Shown: positions 45,077-54,163, numbered from the stretch's first letter. The stretch is DNA of 64,000 nt from Bradyrhizobium macuxiense (GCF_007993935.1 NZ_VITY01000004.1:62001-126000); one strand, 5' to 3'. Numbers and translations are program-made. The notes: generated by a model not told the origin, from the sequence alone.

Positions 45077-46426
45077 GTGTCCAACCCTCCCTCCCTACGC
45101 AAATCCTTCCTGTCGTTCCTGGCGCCGATGCTGCTGAGCAATGTGCTGCAATCGCTGTTCGGCACCATCAACGGCGTCTATCTCGGCCAGATGATCGGGG
45201 TCGACGCGCTGGCGGCGGCATCGGTGTTCTTTCCGGTGATGTTCTTCTTCATCTCCTTCGTGATCGGCCTCAGCGCGGGCGCCTCCGTCATGATCGGCCA
45301 GGCCTGGGGCGCCGGCGAGCCCGACCGGGTGAAGGCGGTTGCCGGCACCACCATGACCGTGACGCTGCTGCTCGCGCTGGCGATCGCGATATCAGGCGGC
45401 CTGTTCGCCCGCCCGCTCTTGGTCGCGCTCGCCACGCCGCCCGACGTCCTCGACGCCGCGGTGTCCTATGCGCGGATCATGATGATCACGATGCCGGTGA
45501 CCTTCGCATTCCTGCTGCTCGCGGCGATGATGCGCGGCGTCGGTGACACCGTGACACCGCTGGTGGCGCTGACGGTCTCGACCATCGTCGGGCTCGTGGT
45601 GACGCCCGCGCTGATCCGCGGCTGGCTCGGGCTGCCGATGCTCGGCGTCGCCAGTGCCGCGATTGCCTCCGCCGTCTCGGGCGTGGTGACGCTGCTCTGG
45701 CTGCATGTCCACATGCTCAGGCACAAGCACCCGCTCGCCTTCGACACGGCGTTCCTGCGCGCGATGCGGCCGAACGGCGCGCTGCTGCGCATCGTGCTGC
45801 GGCTCGGCATTCCGACCGCGATCGGCATGGTGGTGGTCTCGCTCGCCGAACTGGTGCTGCTCGGCCTCGTCAACGGGTTCGGCTCGGACGCCACCGCCGC
45901 CTATGGCGCGGTCAACCAGGTGATCGGCTATGTGCAGTTTCCGGCGATCTCGATCGCCATCACGACCTCGATCTTCGGCGCGCAGGCGATCGGCCGCGGC
46001 GAACCCGGCCGGGTCGGCGCCATCGTCAGGACCGGGCTCGAGATGAATCTCGCGCTGACCGGCGGGCTGGTGGTGCTCGGCTATCTCTTTGCGCGGCCAC
46101 TGATGGGTTTCTTCATCACCGACAGTGCCGTGCTCGCGCTCGCGCAGCAGCTGCTGTACATCGTGCTGTGGAGCATGGTGCTGTTCGGCATGGCGACGGT
46201 GTTTTCCGGCGCGATGCGCGCCGGCGGCACGGTGTGGATGCCGCTGTTCATCTCGACCCTGGCGATCGCGGCCGTCGAGGTTCCGGTCGCGACCCTGCTC
46301 AGCCGCGCCATCGGCATCAGCGGCATCTGGATCGCCTATCCCGTCACCTTCGCAACCATGTTCCTGTTGCAGATGGCCTATTACGTCCTGGTATGGCGCA
46401 AGCAGACCATCAAGCGGCTGATTTGA
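45077..46426 (+). CDS. MATE family efflux transporter
   Basis: 449 residues with twelve hydrophobic helices in two related halves (FLAPMLLSNVLQSLFGTINGVYLGQMIG and LRLGIPTAIGMVVVSLAELVLLGLVNGFG), the MatE repeat. It exports drugs or metabolites across the inner membrane in exchange for protons or sodium. GTG start with GGAAG 9 bases upstream. The longer frame starting at 44939 runs through a palindrome and is not used. No regulator gene adjacent. Substrate unknown. Confidence 0.92.
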   Translation: MSNPPSLRKSFLSFLAPMLLSNVLQSLFGTINGVYLGQMIGVDALAAASVFFPVMFFFISFVIGLSAGASVMIGQAWGAGEPDRVKAVAGTTMTVTLLLALAIAISGGLFARPLLVALATPPDVLDAAVSYARIMMITMPVTFAFLLLAAMMRGVGDTVTPLVALTVSTIVGLVVTPALIRGWLGLPMLGVASAAIASAVSGVVTLLWLHVHMLRHKHPLAFDTAFLRAMRPNGALLRIVLRLGIPTAIGMVVVSLAELVLLGLVNGFGSDATAAYGAVNQVIGYVQFPAISIAITTSIFGAQAIGRGEPGRVGAIVRTGLEMNLALTGGLVVLGYLFARPLMGFFITDSAVLALAQQLLYIVLWSMVLFGMATVFSGAMRAGGTVWMPLFISTLAIAAVEVPVATLLSRAIGISGIWIAYPVTFATMFLLQMAYYVLVWRKQTIKRLI

Positions 46427-46537
46427 CATCACGCGCTGCGGCTCACATGATGAGTATCATATTCTACCGATGGCGCCTGCAACGATAGGCCCATGCTACA
46501 ACGAGCCCAAACGAGACAAGCTGAGGGAGAAACCGCC

Positions 46538-47143
46538 GTGAGCCAAAATCCGCAATTCCTGTTCGATTTCGGCAGCCCCAACGCGTTCCTCAGCCATGAG
46601 GCGATCCCGGCGATTGAACAGCGCACCGGCGTCAAATTCGAATATGTCCCGATCCTGCTCGGCGGCATCTTCAAGGCCACCAACAACAAATCGCCGGCCG
46701 AAACGCTGGCCGGCGTCAAGAACAAGCCCGAGTTCATGAAGATCGAGACCGAGCGCTTCCTCAAGCGCTTCAACGTCAAGCCCTACACCTGGAACCCGTT
46801 CTTCCCGGTCAACACGCTGCACCTGATGCGTGCGGCGGTCGCCGCCCAGTTTGAGGGCGTGTTCGAGAAGTATGTCGAGGCGGCTTTCCACCACATGTGG
46901 GTCGAGCCGAAGAAGATGGACGATCCGGAGGTCGCCGGCAAAGCCATCGCCTCCTCTGGCCTCGATGCCGCAAAGCTGTTTGCCCGCGCGCAGGACGCTG
47001 ACGTCAAGGGTAAGCTGATGGAATACACCCAGTCGGCGGTGGAGCGCGGCGCGTTCGGCTCGCCGACCTTCTTCGTCGGCAAGGAGATCTTCTTCGGCAA
47101 GGAGCAGCTGCGCGAAGTCGAGGAATTGGTGTCGGGAAAGTGA
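46538..47143 (+). CDS. 2-hydroxychromene-2-carboxylate isomerase/DsbA-like protein
   Basis: 201 residues with a thioredoxin-type fold carrying a helical insert: FLFDFGSPNAFLSHEAIPAIEQRTG with the Ser that binds glutathione in the kappa-class GST/HCCA isomerases, then PFFPVNTLHLMRAAVAA, and the cis-Pro loop GSPTFFVGKEIFFGKEQL. Related enzymes isomerise a chromene intermediate in naphthalene breakdown, but none of that pathway is nearby, so the substrate is open. GTG start with GAGGGAG upstream. Confidence 0.85.
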   Translation: MSQNPQFLFDFGSPNAFLSHEAIPAIEQRTGVKFEYVPILLGGIFKATNNKSPAETLAGVKNKPEFMKIETERFLKRFNVKPYTWNPFFPVNTLHLMRAAVAAQFEGVFEKYVEAAFHHMWVEPKKMDDPEVAGKAIASSGLDAAKLFARAQDADVKGKLMEYTQSAVERGAFGSPTFFVGKEIFFGKEQLREVEELVSGK

Positions 47144-47153
47144 GATGAGCCGA

Positions 47154-47231
47154 CGGCGAATAGCGAGTAGCAAGTAGCGAATAGCCGGTTCAGATCCCTA
47201 TCTATTCGCCACTCCCCATTCGTTATTCGCC
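47154..47231. repeat. Intergenic inverted repeat, family I
   Basis: GGCGAATAGCGAGTAGC with repeats of AGTAGCGAATAGC on the left and CTATTCGCCACTCCCC with CGTTATTCGCC on the right. A loosely palindromic element between two plus-strand genes, built of short CGAATAGC-type units. Confidence 0.6.
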
Positions 47232-47269
47232 CCTGGCTTCCGGGCAACTACAAAGAAGGAAAAATTCCC

Positions 47270-48190
47270 ATGCGTGTTCTCGTGGTCGGCGCCGGTGCGA
47301 TCGGCGGTTATTTCGGCGGCCGGATGCTTCAGGCCGGCCGCGACGTCACCTTCCTGGTGCGGCCCCGCCGCGCCTCCGAGCTCGCCTCCGCCGGGCTCGT
47401 GATCAGGAGTCCGAACGGCGATGTCACGCTGAACAATCCGCCGACGGTGCAGGCCGACAAGCTCGCAGACAAGTTCGACGTCGTGCTGCTGAGCTGCAAG
47501 GCGTTCGATCTCGAGGACGCGATCAAGTCGTTTGCGCCCGCGGTCGGCGACAACACCGCGATCATCCCGCTGCTCAACGGCATGCTGCATCTCGATGCGC
47601 TCGAGAAGAAGTTCGGCGCCCAGCATGTGCTCGGCGGCCTCTGCGCAATCGCCGCGACGCTGAACGAGAAGCGCGAGGTGGTGCAGCTGCAGCCGATGCA
47701 GTCGCTCGGTTTCGGCGAGCGCGCCGGCGGCATCTCGGACCGCGTGGGTGCGATCGTCGACACATTCTCCGTCGTCAACGGCGCGGCCGCCAGCGACCAC
47801 ATCATACAGGACATGTGGGAGAAGTGGGTGTTCCTGGCATCGCTCGCCGCCTCGACCAGCCTGATGCGGACCTCGGTCGGCAACATCCTGGCCGCGCCCG
47901 GCGGCAAGGATTTTCTGCTCGGCATCCTCGACGAATGCAGCGCGATCGCCGCTGACGCCGGTCATGAACCAGGCGGTCCGTTCTTCCAGCGCACCCGCGG
48001 GCTCTTGACCGCCGAGGGCTCGCCGATGACCGCATCGATGTTCCGCGACATCAAGGCGGGGCTGCCGGTCGAAGCCGACCACGTGATCGGCGACCTGATC
48101 GTGCGCGCCGACGCGGCAAAGATCCCGGTGCCGAAGCTGCGCACGGCGTATACGCATCTCAAGGCATATGAGAAGCAGCGGGGCGCTTGA
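47270..48190 (+). CDS. Ketopantoate reductase (PanE)-like protein
   Basis: 306 residues. N-terminal Rossmann motif GAGAIGGYFGG, LSCKAFDLEDAI with the conserved Lys in contact with NADP, LLNGMLHLDAL, and the catalytic Lys in DMWEKWVFLASL, plus an S-x3-D-type SMFRDIKAGLPVEADHVIG motif. The family reduces ketopantoate in coenzyme A synthesis, but many alphaproteobacteria carry several paralogues with other 2-keto substrates, so panE is not assigned. ATG after an AAGGAAAA sequence. Cytoplasmic. Confidence 0.88.
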   Translation: MRVLVVGAGAIGGYFGGRMLQAGRDVTFLVRPRRASELASAGLVIRSPNGDVTLNNPPTVQADKLADKFDVVLLSCKAFDLEDAIKSFAPAVGDNTAIIPLLNGMLHLDALEKKFGAQHVLGGLCAIAATLNEKREVVQLQPMQSLGFGERAGGISDRVGAIVDTFSVVNGAAASDHIIQDMWEKWVFLASLAASTSLMRTSVGNILAAPGGKDFLLGILDECSAIAADAGHEPGGPFFQRTRGLLTAEGSPMTASMFRDIKAGLPVEADHVIGDLIVRADAAKIPVPKLRTAYTHLKAYEKQRGA

Positions 48191-48201
48191 CACACAATCA
48201 G

Positions 48202-48323
48202 CGTCGTCCCTGCGAAAGCAGGGACCCATACGCCGCGGCCTCTCGATTTGAGGCAGATGTGGTTGCTATCTCGTCAACCAATTAAGTTCGGTGGCTATGG
48301 GTCCCGGCGTTCGCCGGGACGAC
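48202..48323. repeat. Intergenic inverted repeat, family B (copy 4, mixed arms)
   Basis: The left arm is the CCTGCGAAAGCAGG form and the right arm the CCCGGCGTTCGCCGGG form, so the two ends of this copy belong to different variants. It lies between the convergent PanE-like and cytochrome c genes. Confidence 0.75.
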
Positions 48324-48336
48324 ACCGTCTCTGCGG

Positions 48337-48918
48337 CTACAAATGCGCCAGATAATGCGCGAGCGCGGTGATCTCCTCGTCGCTCAACGGATACGCCACG
48401 TCGGCCATCGCCGCCTGCGCGCCGCCGGAGCGCTGTCCCGACTTGTAGTCGTGCAGCGCCTTGACGAGATATTCCTCGCGCTGGCCGGCGATCCGGGCCA
48501 CCGCCTTGGTGCCGGCAAAGCCGTCGCCATGGCATGAGGCACAGCGGCGGCCGGCCGCGGCCTGCTTGCCCTTCTCGGACAAATCAGGATTGTCGTCCTT
48601 GCCGCCCTTGAACGGCGGCAGCGACGCGAAATAGGCGCCGAGATTGCGGATGTCGTCGTTGTTGAGCTGCTCGACGATCGGCTGCATCTGCTCGTTCTTG
48701 CGCGCGCCGGCGCGGAAGAACACCAGCTGCCACTGAATGAATTGGTCGAGCTGGCCGGCCAGCGATGGAATGTTCTCGGTCTGCGAGATGCCGTTGTCGC
48801 CATGACAACCGGCGCAGATTTCGGCCTTCGCCTTGCCGGCGGCATTGTCTGCCGCCTGGGCAAACGAAGTCAGCGCGACCGCCGACGCGAACAGCATTCC
48901 GAGGGACACAACGCGCAT
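48337..48918 (-). CDS. Diheme cytochrome c
   Basis: 193 residues with a signal peptide ending AQAAD. Two heme-binding motifs, CAGCH (Cys35, Cys38) and CASCH (Cys126, Cys129), each in a class I cytochrome c domain of about 85 residues; likely axial Met in NEQMQPIV and AAMADVAYP. Periplasmic, two-heme electron carrier of the cytochrome c4 type. It follows the sorbosone-dehydrogenase-like gene on the same strand, so it could take the electrons of that enzyme. GGAG lies upstream of the ATG. Confidence 0.93.
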   Translation of the reverse strand: MRVVSLGMLFASAVALTSFAQAADNAAGKAKAEICAGCHGDNGISQTENIPSLAGQLDQFIQWQLVFFRAGARKNEQMQPIVEQLNNDDIRNLGAYFASLPPFKGGKDDNPDLSEKGKQAAAGRRCASCHGDGFAGTKAVARIAGQREEYLVKALHDYKSGQRSGGAQAAMADVAYPLSDEEITALAHYLAHL

Positions 48919-48938
48919 TGTCAGTTTCTCCGGCGGTC

Positions 48939-48983
48939 ATTGCCGGGCGTCTGTCCTCGAGCTGATCGAGGATGCCCCGGCAA
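48939..48983. repeat. Hairpin upstream of the cytochrome c gene
   Basis: ATTGCCGGGC and GCCCCGGCAAT as outer arms with inner CCTCGA/TCGAGG arms, about 20 bases upstream of the cytochrome c start. It could be a palindrome remnant or a structure in the leader. A second small palindrome, ATGCCCGGATCAAGTCCGGG, lies at 49018-49040. Confidence 0.5.
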
Positions 48984-49118
48984 TCCATCAGGTTTAAAAA
49001 GGGTTCTTGTTGGATGGATGCCCGGATCAAGTCCGGGCATGACGAGGTGGTTCCGTTACCCGATCGCAACAGAGGCTGCGGTCGCCTCGCGGCCACCGCA
49101 GCCTCTGAGCGTCGACTG

Positions 49119-50396
49119 CTACTTCTTGCTGTAGCTGATGCGATAGATCGCACCGGCCCAATCGTCGGCGACGAGGATGGAGCCATCCTTGTCGAGCAGG
49201 ATATCGGCGGGACGGCCGAGATAGCCCTGGTCACCCTCGATCCAGCCGGAGGCGAAGATTTCCTGCTTGGCATTCTTGCCGTCGGGGCTCGCGGTGATCT
49301 TCACGATGCGGCCGCCCTGGTACTTGTGCCGGTTCCAGGAGCCGTGCTCGGCGATCAGGATGCTGTTCTTGTAATCGGCCGGGAATTGGCTGCCGGTATA
49401 GAACTTCATGCCGAGCGGAGCCACGTGTGCGCCGAGATTGTACACCGGCGGGGTGAACTCCGAGCACTTGTGACCCATCGCGAACTTGGTGTCCGGCAGG
49501 TTGCCCTGGTGGCAATAGGGATAGCCGAAATGCTCGCCGATCTTCGAGATCATGTTGAGCTTGTCGCTCGGCAGATCGTCGCTGATCCAGTCGCGGGCGT
49601 TTTCGGTGAACCAGTACTTGCCGGTGCGCGGATCGACGTCGCCGCCGACCGAGTTGCGCACGCCGAGCGCCCAGATCTCCGCATTGCCGGTCTTGGGATC
49701 GACGCGGCGGATCTGCGACACCGAGGTCGGCGGGATGCCGATGTTGAAGGGAGGTCCGAACGGAATGTAGAACCAGCCATCCTTGTCGACGGCGATGTAT
49801 TTCCAGCCATGCGCCGCATAGGACGGCATGTCGTCATACACCACCTTGCCGCTGCCGAGATTGTCGAGATTGGCTTCGGCATTGTCGTACTTGATCAGCT
49901 TGTCGACCGCGATGACATAGAGCGCGCCGTCCTTGAAGGTGAGGCCGGTCGGCATGTTGAGGCCCTTGAGGATGGTCTTGACCTCTTTCTTGCCGTTGTT
50001 GTCCTTGATCGCATAGACGTTGCCGAGGCCGAACGAGCCGACGAACAGCGTGCCCTTGTCGCCCCAGGCCATCTGCCGCGCGGCGAGCACGTTCGAGGCA
50101 TAGACCTCGATCTTGAAGCCCGGCGGCAGCTTGATCTTCTTCATCATGCTGGCGAGTTCGGCGTCGGACGCGCCGGTCGGCGGACCGGACGGCGGGGCAA
50201 GGCCCTTCTGCGCTTCGGTCTCGTCGCCGAGGAACCAGTCATCCGGCGGATGGGTCCAGAATTCCTTGGTGCCGGACTCGTACTTCTTCAGCGCACGGTT
50301 CTTGTCCGTTTGTTGCTGCGCATTGGCGAAGGTGGTCCCCGCCAGCAGCGCGATCGCCGCGAACGCAAGTATTGATCGATTGAAAGCCGATTTCAT
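49119..50396 (-). CDS. L-sorbosone dehydrogenase-like (quinoprotein beta-propeller) protein
   Basis: 425 residues with a signal peptide (NRSILAFAAIALLAGTTFANA). The mature protein has repeated beta-propeller blades (GTLFVGSFGLGNVYAI, GLTFKDGALYVIAVDKLIKY, DKDGSILVADDWAGAIYRI) and the YWFTENARDWISDDLP signature of the sorbosone/glucose dehydrogenase family that uses PQQ. Expected to oxidise sugars or aldoses in the periplasm. ATG at 50396 with GGGAGCGA upstream; a longer frame lies upstream without homology. Probably passes electrons to the downstream diheme cytochrome c. Confidence 0.88.
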   Translation of the reverse strand: MKSAFNRSILAFAAIALLAGTTFANAQQQTDKNRALKKYESGTKEFWTHPPDDWFLGDETEAQKGLAPPSGPPTGASDAELASMMKKIKLPPGFKIEVYASNVLAARQMAWGDKGTLFVGSFGLGNVYAIKDNNGKKEVKTILKGLNMPTGLTFKDGALYVIAVDKLIKYDNAEANLDNLGSGKVVYDDMPSYAAHGWKYIAVDKDGWFYIPFGPPFNIGIPPTSVSQIRRVDPKTGNAEIWALGVRNSVGGDVDPRTGKYWFTENARDWISDDLPSDKLNMISKIGEHFGYPYCHQGNLPDTKFAMGHKCSEFTPPVYNLGAHVAPLGMKFYTGSQFPADYKNSILIAEHGSWNRHKYQGGRIVKITASPDGKNAKQEIFASGWIEGDQGYLGRPADILLDKDGSILVADDWAGAIYRISYSKK

Positions 50397-50658
50397 CGAG
50401 TCGCTCCCTACGCAAGCCGTTGCAGCTTGCCTGTTATTGATTTTGAACGCCCTGAGAGATGATGGTGGCGGTCTGCGAGGTAGGTCAGACGGCAAAATGG
50501 TAGCACATCCATCGACGCTGAAAAGCGCGTGCAGCGGTGTGCGCTGCGTCAAAACAAGTTGAGACGAAATTTGAGACGAAATTTTCCTGCGCGAGCTGCC
50601 TGATAACAAGGCATTCTGCACTGCGGCGTAATATTCGAACGAAGTTAACGCTTGGAAT

Positions 50659-51333
50659 CTATCGCGACGAGAGCCGCGCCAGGCCGAGCGCCTGCGCCTT
50701 GGCCTTCGACAACGGCCTGAACAACACGCTGCGCCGCTCCCCACTGGTGATCGCCGCGATCTTGAAGCCATCATCGGCGGCGATGATGTCGCCGGTCCGC
50801 AGCGTCATGTCGTCCTCGATCGCAATCGGCGACAGGCCGGTTGAGGCGCTGGCGCTGCAAGAGCATTGCGGCACGATCTCGCGCTGAAACCGGAATGCAT
50901 TGGCGAGCGTCTTGTAGGTCTCGCCCTGTTCGGTCCTGGCGCTGTCGATGTCGGAGCCGGAATACAGCTTCACCTCGGCAGCGGGACAGGCCGCCTCACA
51001 CGACCTGACATCGGCCGCCTCGCTCACCCGCGGCAGCGGGAAGAAGCGGCCATCGCAGGTCCGAACGCAGAAGTTTTGCCGGCCGCCCCAATGCGAGCGC
51101 GTCGTGATGTAGACGCGGGTCCGCGGCTGCTGCGTGGGCTCCGCGCCGGGCGCCGGCTCAAAGCCGGGCATGGGAAAGAAACTGGGCGCCGGCGCATAGG
51201 CGGAGTCGCCCGGCAACAGCTGCGCTGAAGCCGGCGAACATATCCCGACGCTGGCAAGCGCGATCAGCGCTGCAACAGTTGCGCGAGTAACGCTGCGCTC
51301 CAAGGCGGGATCTGGCGTCCAGCTGATCGGCAT
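50659..51333 (-). CDS. DUF2865 secreted protein
   Basis: 224 residues with a signal peptide (VAALIALASVGICSPASAQ). Matches DUF2865 by RQNFCVRTCDGRFFPLPRVS and the Cys-rich context CEAACPAAEVKLYSGSDIDSA; seven Cys are visible, including PQCSCS. The family is confined largely to Bradyrhizobiaceae-like bacteria and has no known function. Single gene; upstream on the same strand is the tRNA-Gly gene. Periplasmic or cell-surface location inferred from the signal. Confidence 0.88.
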   Translation of the reverse strand: MPISWTPDPALERSVTRATVAALIALASVGICSPASAQLLPGDSAYAPAPSFFPMPGFEPAPGAEPTQQPRTRVYITTRSHWGGRQNFCVRTCDGRFFPLPRVSEAADVRSCEAACPAAEVKLYSGSDIDSARTEQGETYKTLANAFRFQREIVPQCSCSASASTGLSPIAIEDDMTLRTGDIIAADDGFKIAAITSGERRSVLFRPLSKAKAQALGLARLSSR

Positions 51334-51491
51334 GATTCACTTGCGTGCCGCGTCGAGAGCCGAGCGGCAGCCATTTCAATGCCGACACAACCACGGATTT
51401 CTATCAGATTTGAGAATGCACCATTTGACGGTGAACGAGCCCGGAAGCGGCCATCGCGGGCCGCGGCAAACCGCAAGACCGCGCCAACAAC

Positions 51492-51516
51492 AAAAAAGCC
51501 CGCAATGGGAGCGGGC
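51492..51516 (-). terminator. Terminator after tRNA-Gly (minus strand)
   Basis: Stem GCCCGC/GCGGGC (51498-51516) with a 7-base loop; on the minus strand the stem is followed by a run of six T. It lies about 50 bases after the tRNA 3' end. Confidence 0.8.
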
Positions 51517-51568
51517 CTTCATCAGACTGTCAGCTCTGTCGGCGAGATATTCGGTCAGCGAGAGATTT

Positions 51569-51643
<75 letters not shown>

Positions 51644-51803
51644 ATCCGAAATGGCGGCGATCGCTCGCCGGCAACGGCAGACCTATGCCAAAAGCTGTCT
51701 GTGAATGCAACACAAGAGCGCGGTCTGAACCTCACGAAATCGCACGGTTTCGCTAAAAATTGACCCCGAATCGGCCGAAACCGGTCGCGGCGACGATTTC
51801 TTT

Positions 51804-52259
51804 TTATGTTTCCGCCGGAACCGGCCTCAAAGCCATCTCGTCGCGGAGCGATTCGAGCCAGCCCTCGAACCAGCCGGTCAGGGTCTGCGCCAGTTCGACG
51901 CGGCGGTCGGCTTCGCAATCGAACACCGCCCACCATTCGATGAAGGCCCGGTCGCCGTCGACCACCGGGGTGACCCGCAGGGTTGCGCTGAAATCCGTCA
52001 TCGGCAGCGTCGGAGGACCGGCAAATTCGTAGGTCTGGAAGCGCTCGACGTCGGACTGCGCGAGCAGCCGCTGCCGGATTCGCCGTTCCCGGTACAGCAC
52101 GTTGCGCACCGCACCGATGGTGTCGCCGGACTTGCCGTCCTCGATCTCGCTGGTCCCCGCGCCACGGACCCAGACCGGGTAATTGTTGAAATCGCGGATG
52201 ATTTTCCAGACTTCACCGGCCGGCTGCTCGAACACGGTGCTGTAATAGGCCTTCGCCAT
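51804..52259 (-). CDS. SRPBCC family protein
   Basis: 151 residues with a START/Bet v1-like fold: VFEQPAGEVWKIIRDFNNYPVWVRG at the start, SGDTIGAVRNVLYRERRI, FQTYEFAG, FIEWWAVFD and a long C-terminal helix (TGWFEGWLESLRDEMA). The fold binds hydrophobic ligands in a deep pocket. GGGGA upstream of the ATG. Function unknown; no ligand can be inferred. Lies divergent from ybbN, with a decayed family C palindrome in the gap. Confidence 0.85.
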   Translation of the reverse strand: MAKAYYSTVFEQPAGEVWKIIRDFNNYPVWVRGAGTSEIEDGKSGDTIGAVRNVLYRERRIRQRLLAQSDVERFQTYEFAGPPTLPMTDFSATLRVTPVVDGDRAFIEWWAVFDCEADRRVELAQTLTGWFEGWLESLRDEMALRPVPAET

Positions 52260-52390
52260 GGGTGATCCCCGTTGCCATCAAGGACGGCCATCTTCGGCCG
52301 TCCCGGAGGGCAAGCCCACCCGATCTCCGATCGAACGGGATCGGACGGCAAGCGATTGAATTTTGCCGGGTCACCGCCATGTACTGGGCG

Positions 52391-52434
52391 TGATCTGTCG
52401 GAAAACCGGTTCCCACTTTTCCGGGATCATGCTC
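52391..52434. repeat. Palindrome, family C (decayed copy)
   Basis: Contains GGAAAACCGGTTCCCACTTTTCC followed by GGGATCATGC, the right half of the family C element; the left half has mutated. It lies between the divergent SRPBCC and ybbN genes. Confidence 0.5.
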
Positions 52435-52519
52435 TAGGCTCACAGAACGGCTGAACGTGCCGTGCGGAGCGTGCTAGAACGCCCCCGGATTTCCGACCTC
52501 AGAAGCAGGCGAGGACAAC

Positions 52520-53440
52520 GTGACGATAATGGAGCAGGGCGGCCCCACGCCCCAGGCAGCGCCCGATCTGATCAAGGAGACGACGACCCAGACCTTCGTC
52601 AAGGACGTCATCGAGGAATCGCGCCGCCAGCCGGTCATGATCGACTTCTGGGCGCCATGGTGCGGCCCTTGCCGCCAGCTGACGCCGATCCTGGAGAAGG
52701 CGGTCCGCAACGCCAAGGGCCGGGTCAAGCTGGTCAAGATGAACATCGATGAGCATCCGCAGATCCCGGGCCAGATGGGCATTCAGTCGATCCCGGCCGT
52801 GATCGCCTTCGTCAACGGCCAGCCCGCCGACGGCTTCATGGGCGCGGTGCCGGAGAGCCAGGTCAACGCCTTCATCGAGAAGATCACCAAGGGTGTGCCG
52901 GCCGCCGGCGAGCCCAATCTCACCGAGGTCCTGGCCGAGGCCGACGCCGTGCTTGCCGAGGGCGACGCCGAAGGTGCGGCGCAGATCTACGCCGAGGTGC
53001 TGGCGCACGACGCCACCAATATCGCGGCGCTGGCCGGCCTCGCCAAATGCTACATGACGACCGGTGCGGTCGAGCAGGCCAAGCAGACGCTGGCGATGGT
53101 GCCGGAATCCAAGCGCGGCGACGCCGCGGTGAAGGCGGTGCAGGCGGCGATCGATCTCGCCGAACAGGCGCAGTCGGTCGGCCCGGTCACCGAGCTCGAA
53201 CAGAAAGTCGCCGCAAACCCGCTCGATCATCAGGCCCGCTTCGATCTCGCGACCGCGCTCAATGCGACGGGCAAGCGCGCCGAGGCGACCGAGCAATTGC
53301 TCGCCATCGTCAAGCGTGACCGCAAGTGGAACGACGACGGCGCGCGCAAGCAACTGGTGCAGTTCTTCGAGGCGTGGGGCGGCACCGATGAGGCAACCGT
53401 CGAGGGGCGCAGGCGGTTGTCGACCATCCTGTTCTCGTAA
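52520..53440 (+). CDS. ybbN: Thioredoxin-domain co-chaperone (CnoX/YbbN type)
   Basis: 306 residues: a thioredoxin domain with the WAPWCGPCRQL motif (Cys48, Cys51) followed by tetratricopeptide-like helices (AEGDAEGAAQIYAEVLAHDATNIAALAGLAKC). This is the CnoX/YbbN layout; the family hands oxidised clients to GroEL and DnaK. Many bacterial YbbN proteins have lost the Cys pair, while here it is intact, so thiol chemistry is possible. GTG start with GAGGA upstream. LON-domain gene follows 30 bases later, probably co-transcribed. Confidence 0.93.
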   Translation: MTIMEQGGPTPQAAPDLIKETTTQTFVKDVIEESRRQPVMIDFWAPWCGPCRQLTPILEKAVRNAKGRVKLVKMNIDEHPQIPGQMGIQSIPAVIAFVNGQPADGFMGAVPESQVNAFIEKITKGVPAAGEPNLTEVLAEADAVLAEGDAEGAAQIYAEVLAHDATNIAALAGLAKCYMTTGAVEQAKQTLAMVPESKRGDAAVKAVQAAIDLAEQAQSVGPVTELEQKVAANPLDHQARFDLATALNATGKRAEATEQLLAIVKRDRKWNDDGARKQLVQFFEAWGGTDEATVEGRRRLSTILFS

Positions 53441-53470
53441 CATACGCCCGTCACAGCAGCGGGACCGCAG

Positions 53471-54145
53471 ATGCCGATCAATGCCGAATATCGCGGGCCC
53501 GGCGAGCTCCCCGAGGTGATCCCGGTGTTCCCGCTACCCGGCGCGCTGTTGTTGCCGCGCGGCCAGATGCCGCTCAACATCTTCGAACCGCGTTATCTCG
53601 CGATGATCGACGACGCGCTGCGCGACGGTCACCGCCTGATCGGCATGATCCAGCCTGACGTCGCGCATTCGCATAAGGAGGCGAAGCCGGTGCTGTTCCG
53701 CATCGGCTGCGTCGGCCGCATCACCCAGCTCGCCGAATCCGGCGACGGCCGCTACATCCTCGAACTGACCGGCGTCGCGCGCTTCAAGGTGGTCGAGGAG
53801 CTGACCGTGCAGACGCCGTACCGGCAGTGCAAGGTCGACTTCTTCTCCTTCACCGGCGACTTCACCGCGCGCAAGGGCGAGGAGGCCGTCGACCGCAAGG
53901 CGCTACTCGAGGTGCTCGCCGATTTCCTCGAAGCCAACAATCTGAAGGTCGACTGGGAGGGCATCGAGTCCGCGCCGAACGAGGCGCTGGTCAATGCGCT
54001 GGCGATGATGTCGCCCTATGGTCCGGCCGAAAAGCAGGCGATGCTCGAGGCGCCCGACCTGAAGACCCGCGCCGAGATCCTGATCGCCGTCACCGAGATG
54101 GACCTCGCCAAGAAGCGCACCTCAGGCGACCCGCCTGTCCAATAG
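53471..54145 (+). CDS. LON peptidase N-terminal substrate-binding domain protein
   Basis: 224 residues made only of the N-terminal (LAN) domain of Lon: IPVFPLPGALLLPRGQMPLNIFEPRYLAMIDDAL, GMIQPDV, GCVGRITQ and the YILELTGVARFKV strands. No ATPase or protease domain. In alphaproteobacteria this protein is regularly encoded after ybbN. It may bind unfolded or hydrophobic segments, but its role is not known. GGGA before the ATG. Confidence 0.93.
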   Translation: MPINAEYRGPGELPEVIPVFPLPGALLLPRGQMPLNIFEPRYLAMIDDALRDGHRLIGMIQPDVAHSHKEAKPVLFRIGCVGRITQLAESGDGRYILELTGVARFKVVEELTVQTPYRQCKVDFFSFTGDFTARKGEEAVDRKALLEVLADFLEANNLKVDWEGIESAPNEALVNALAMMSPYGPAEKQAMLEAPDLKTRAEILIAVTEMDLAKKRTSGDPPVQ

Positions 54146-54163
54146 GCTTCGCCGTCCTTCATA

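Noticed and set aside
46538..47143. Naphthalene degradation island
   Set aside because: Only the isomerase-like fold is present; no dioxygenase or other pathway gene is nearby.
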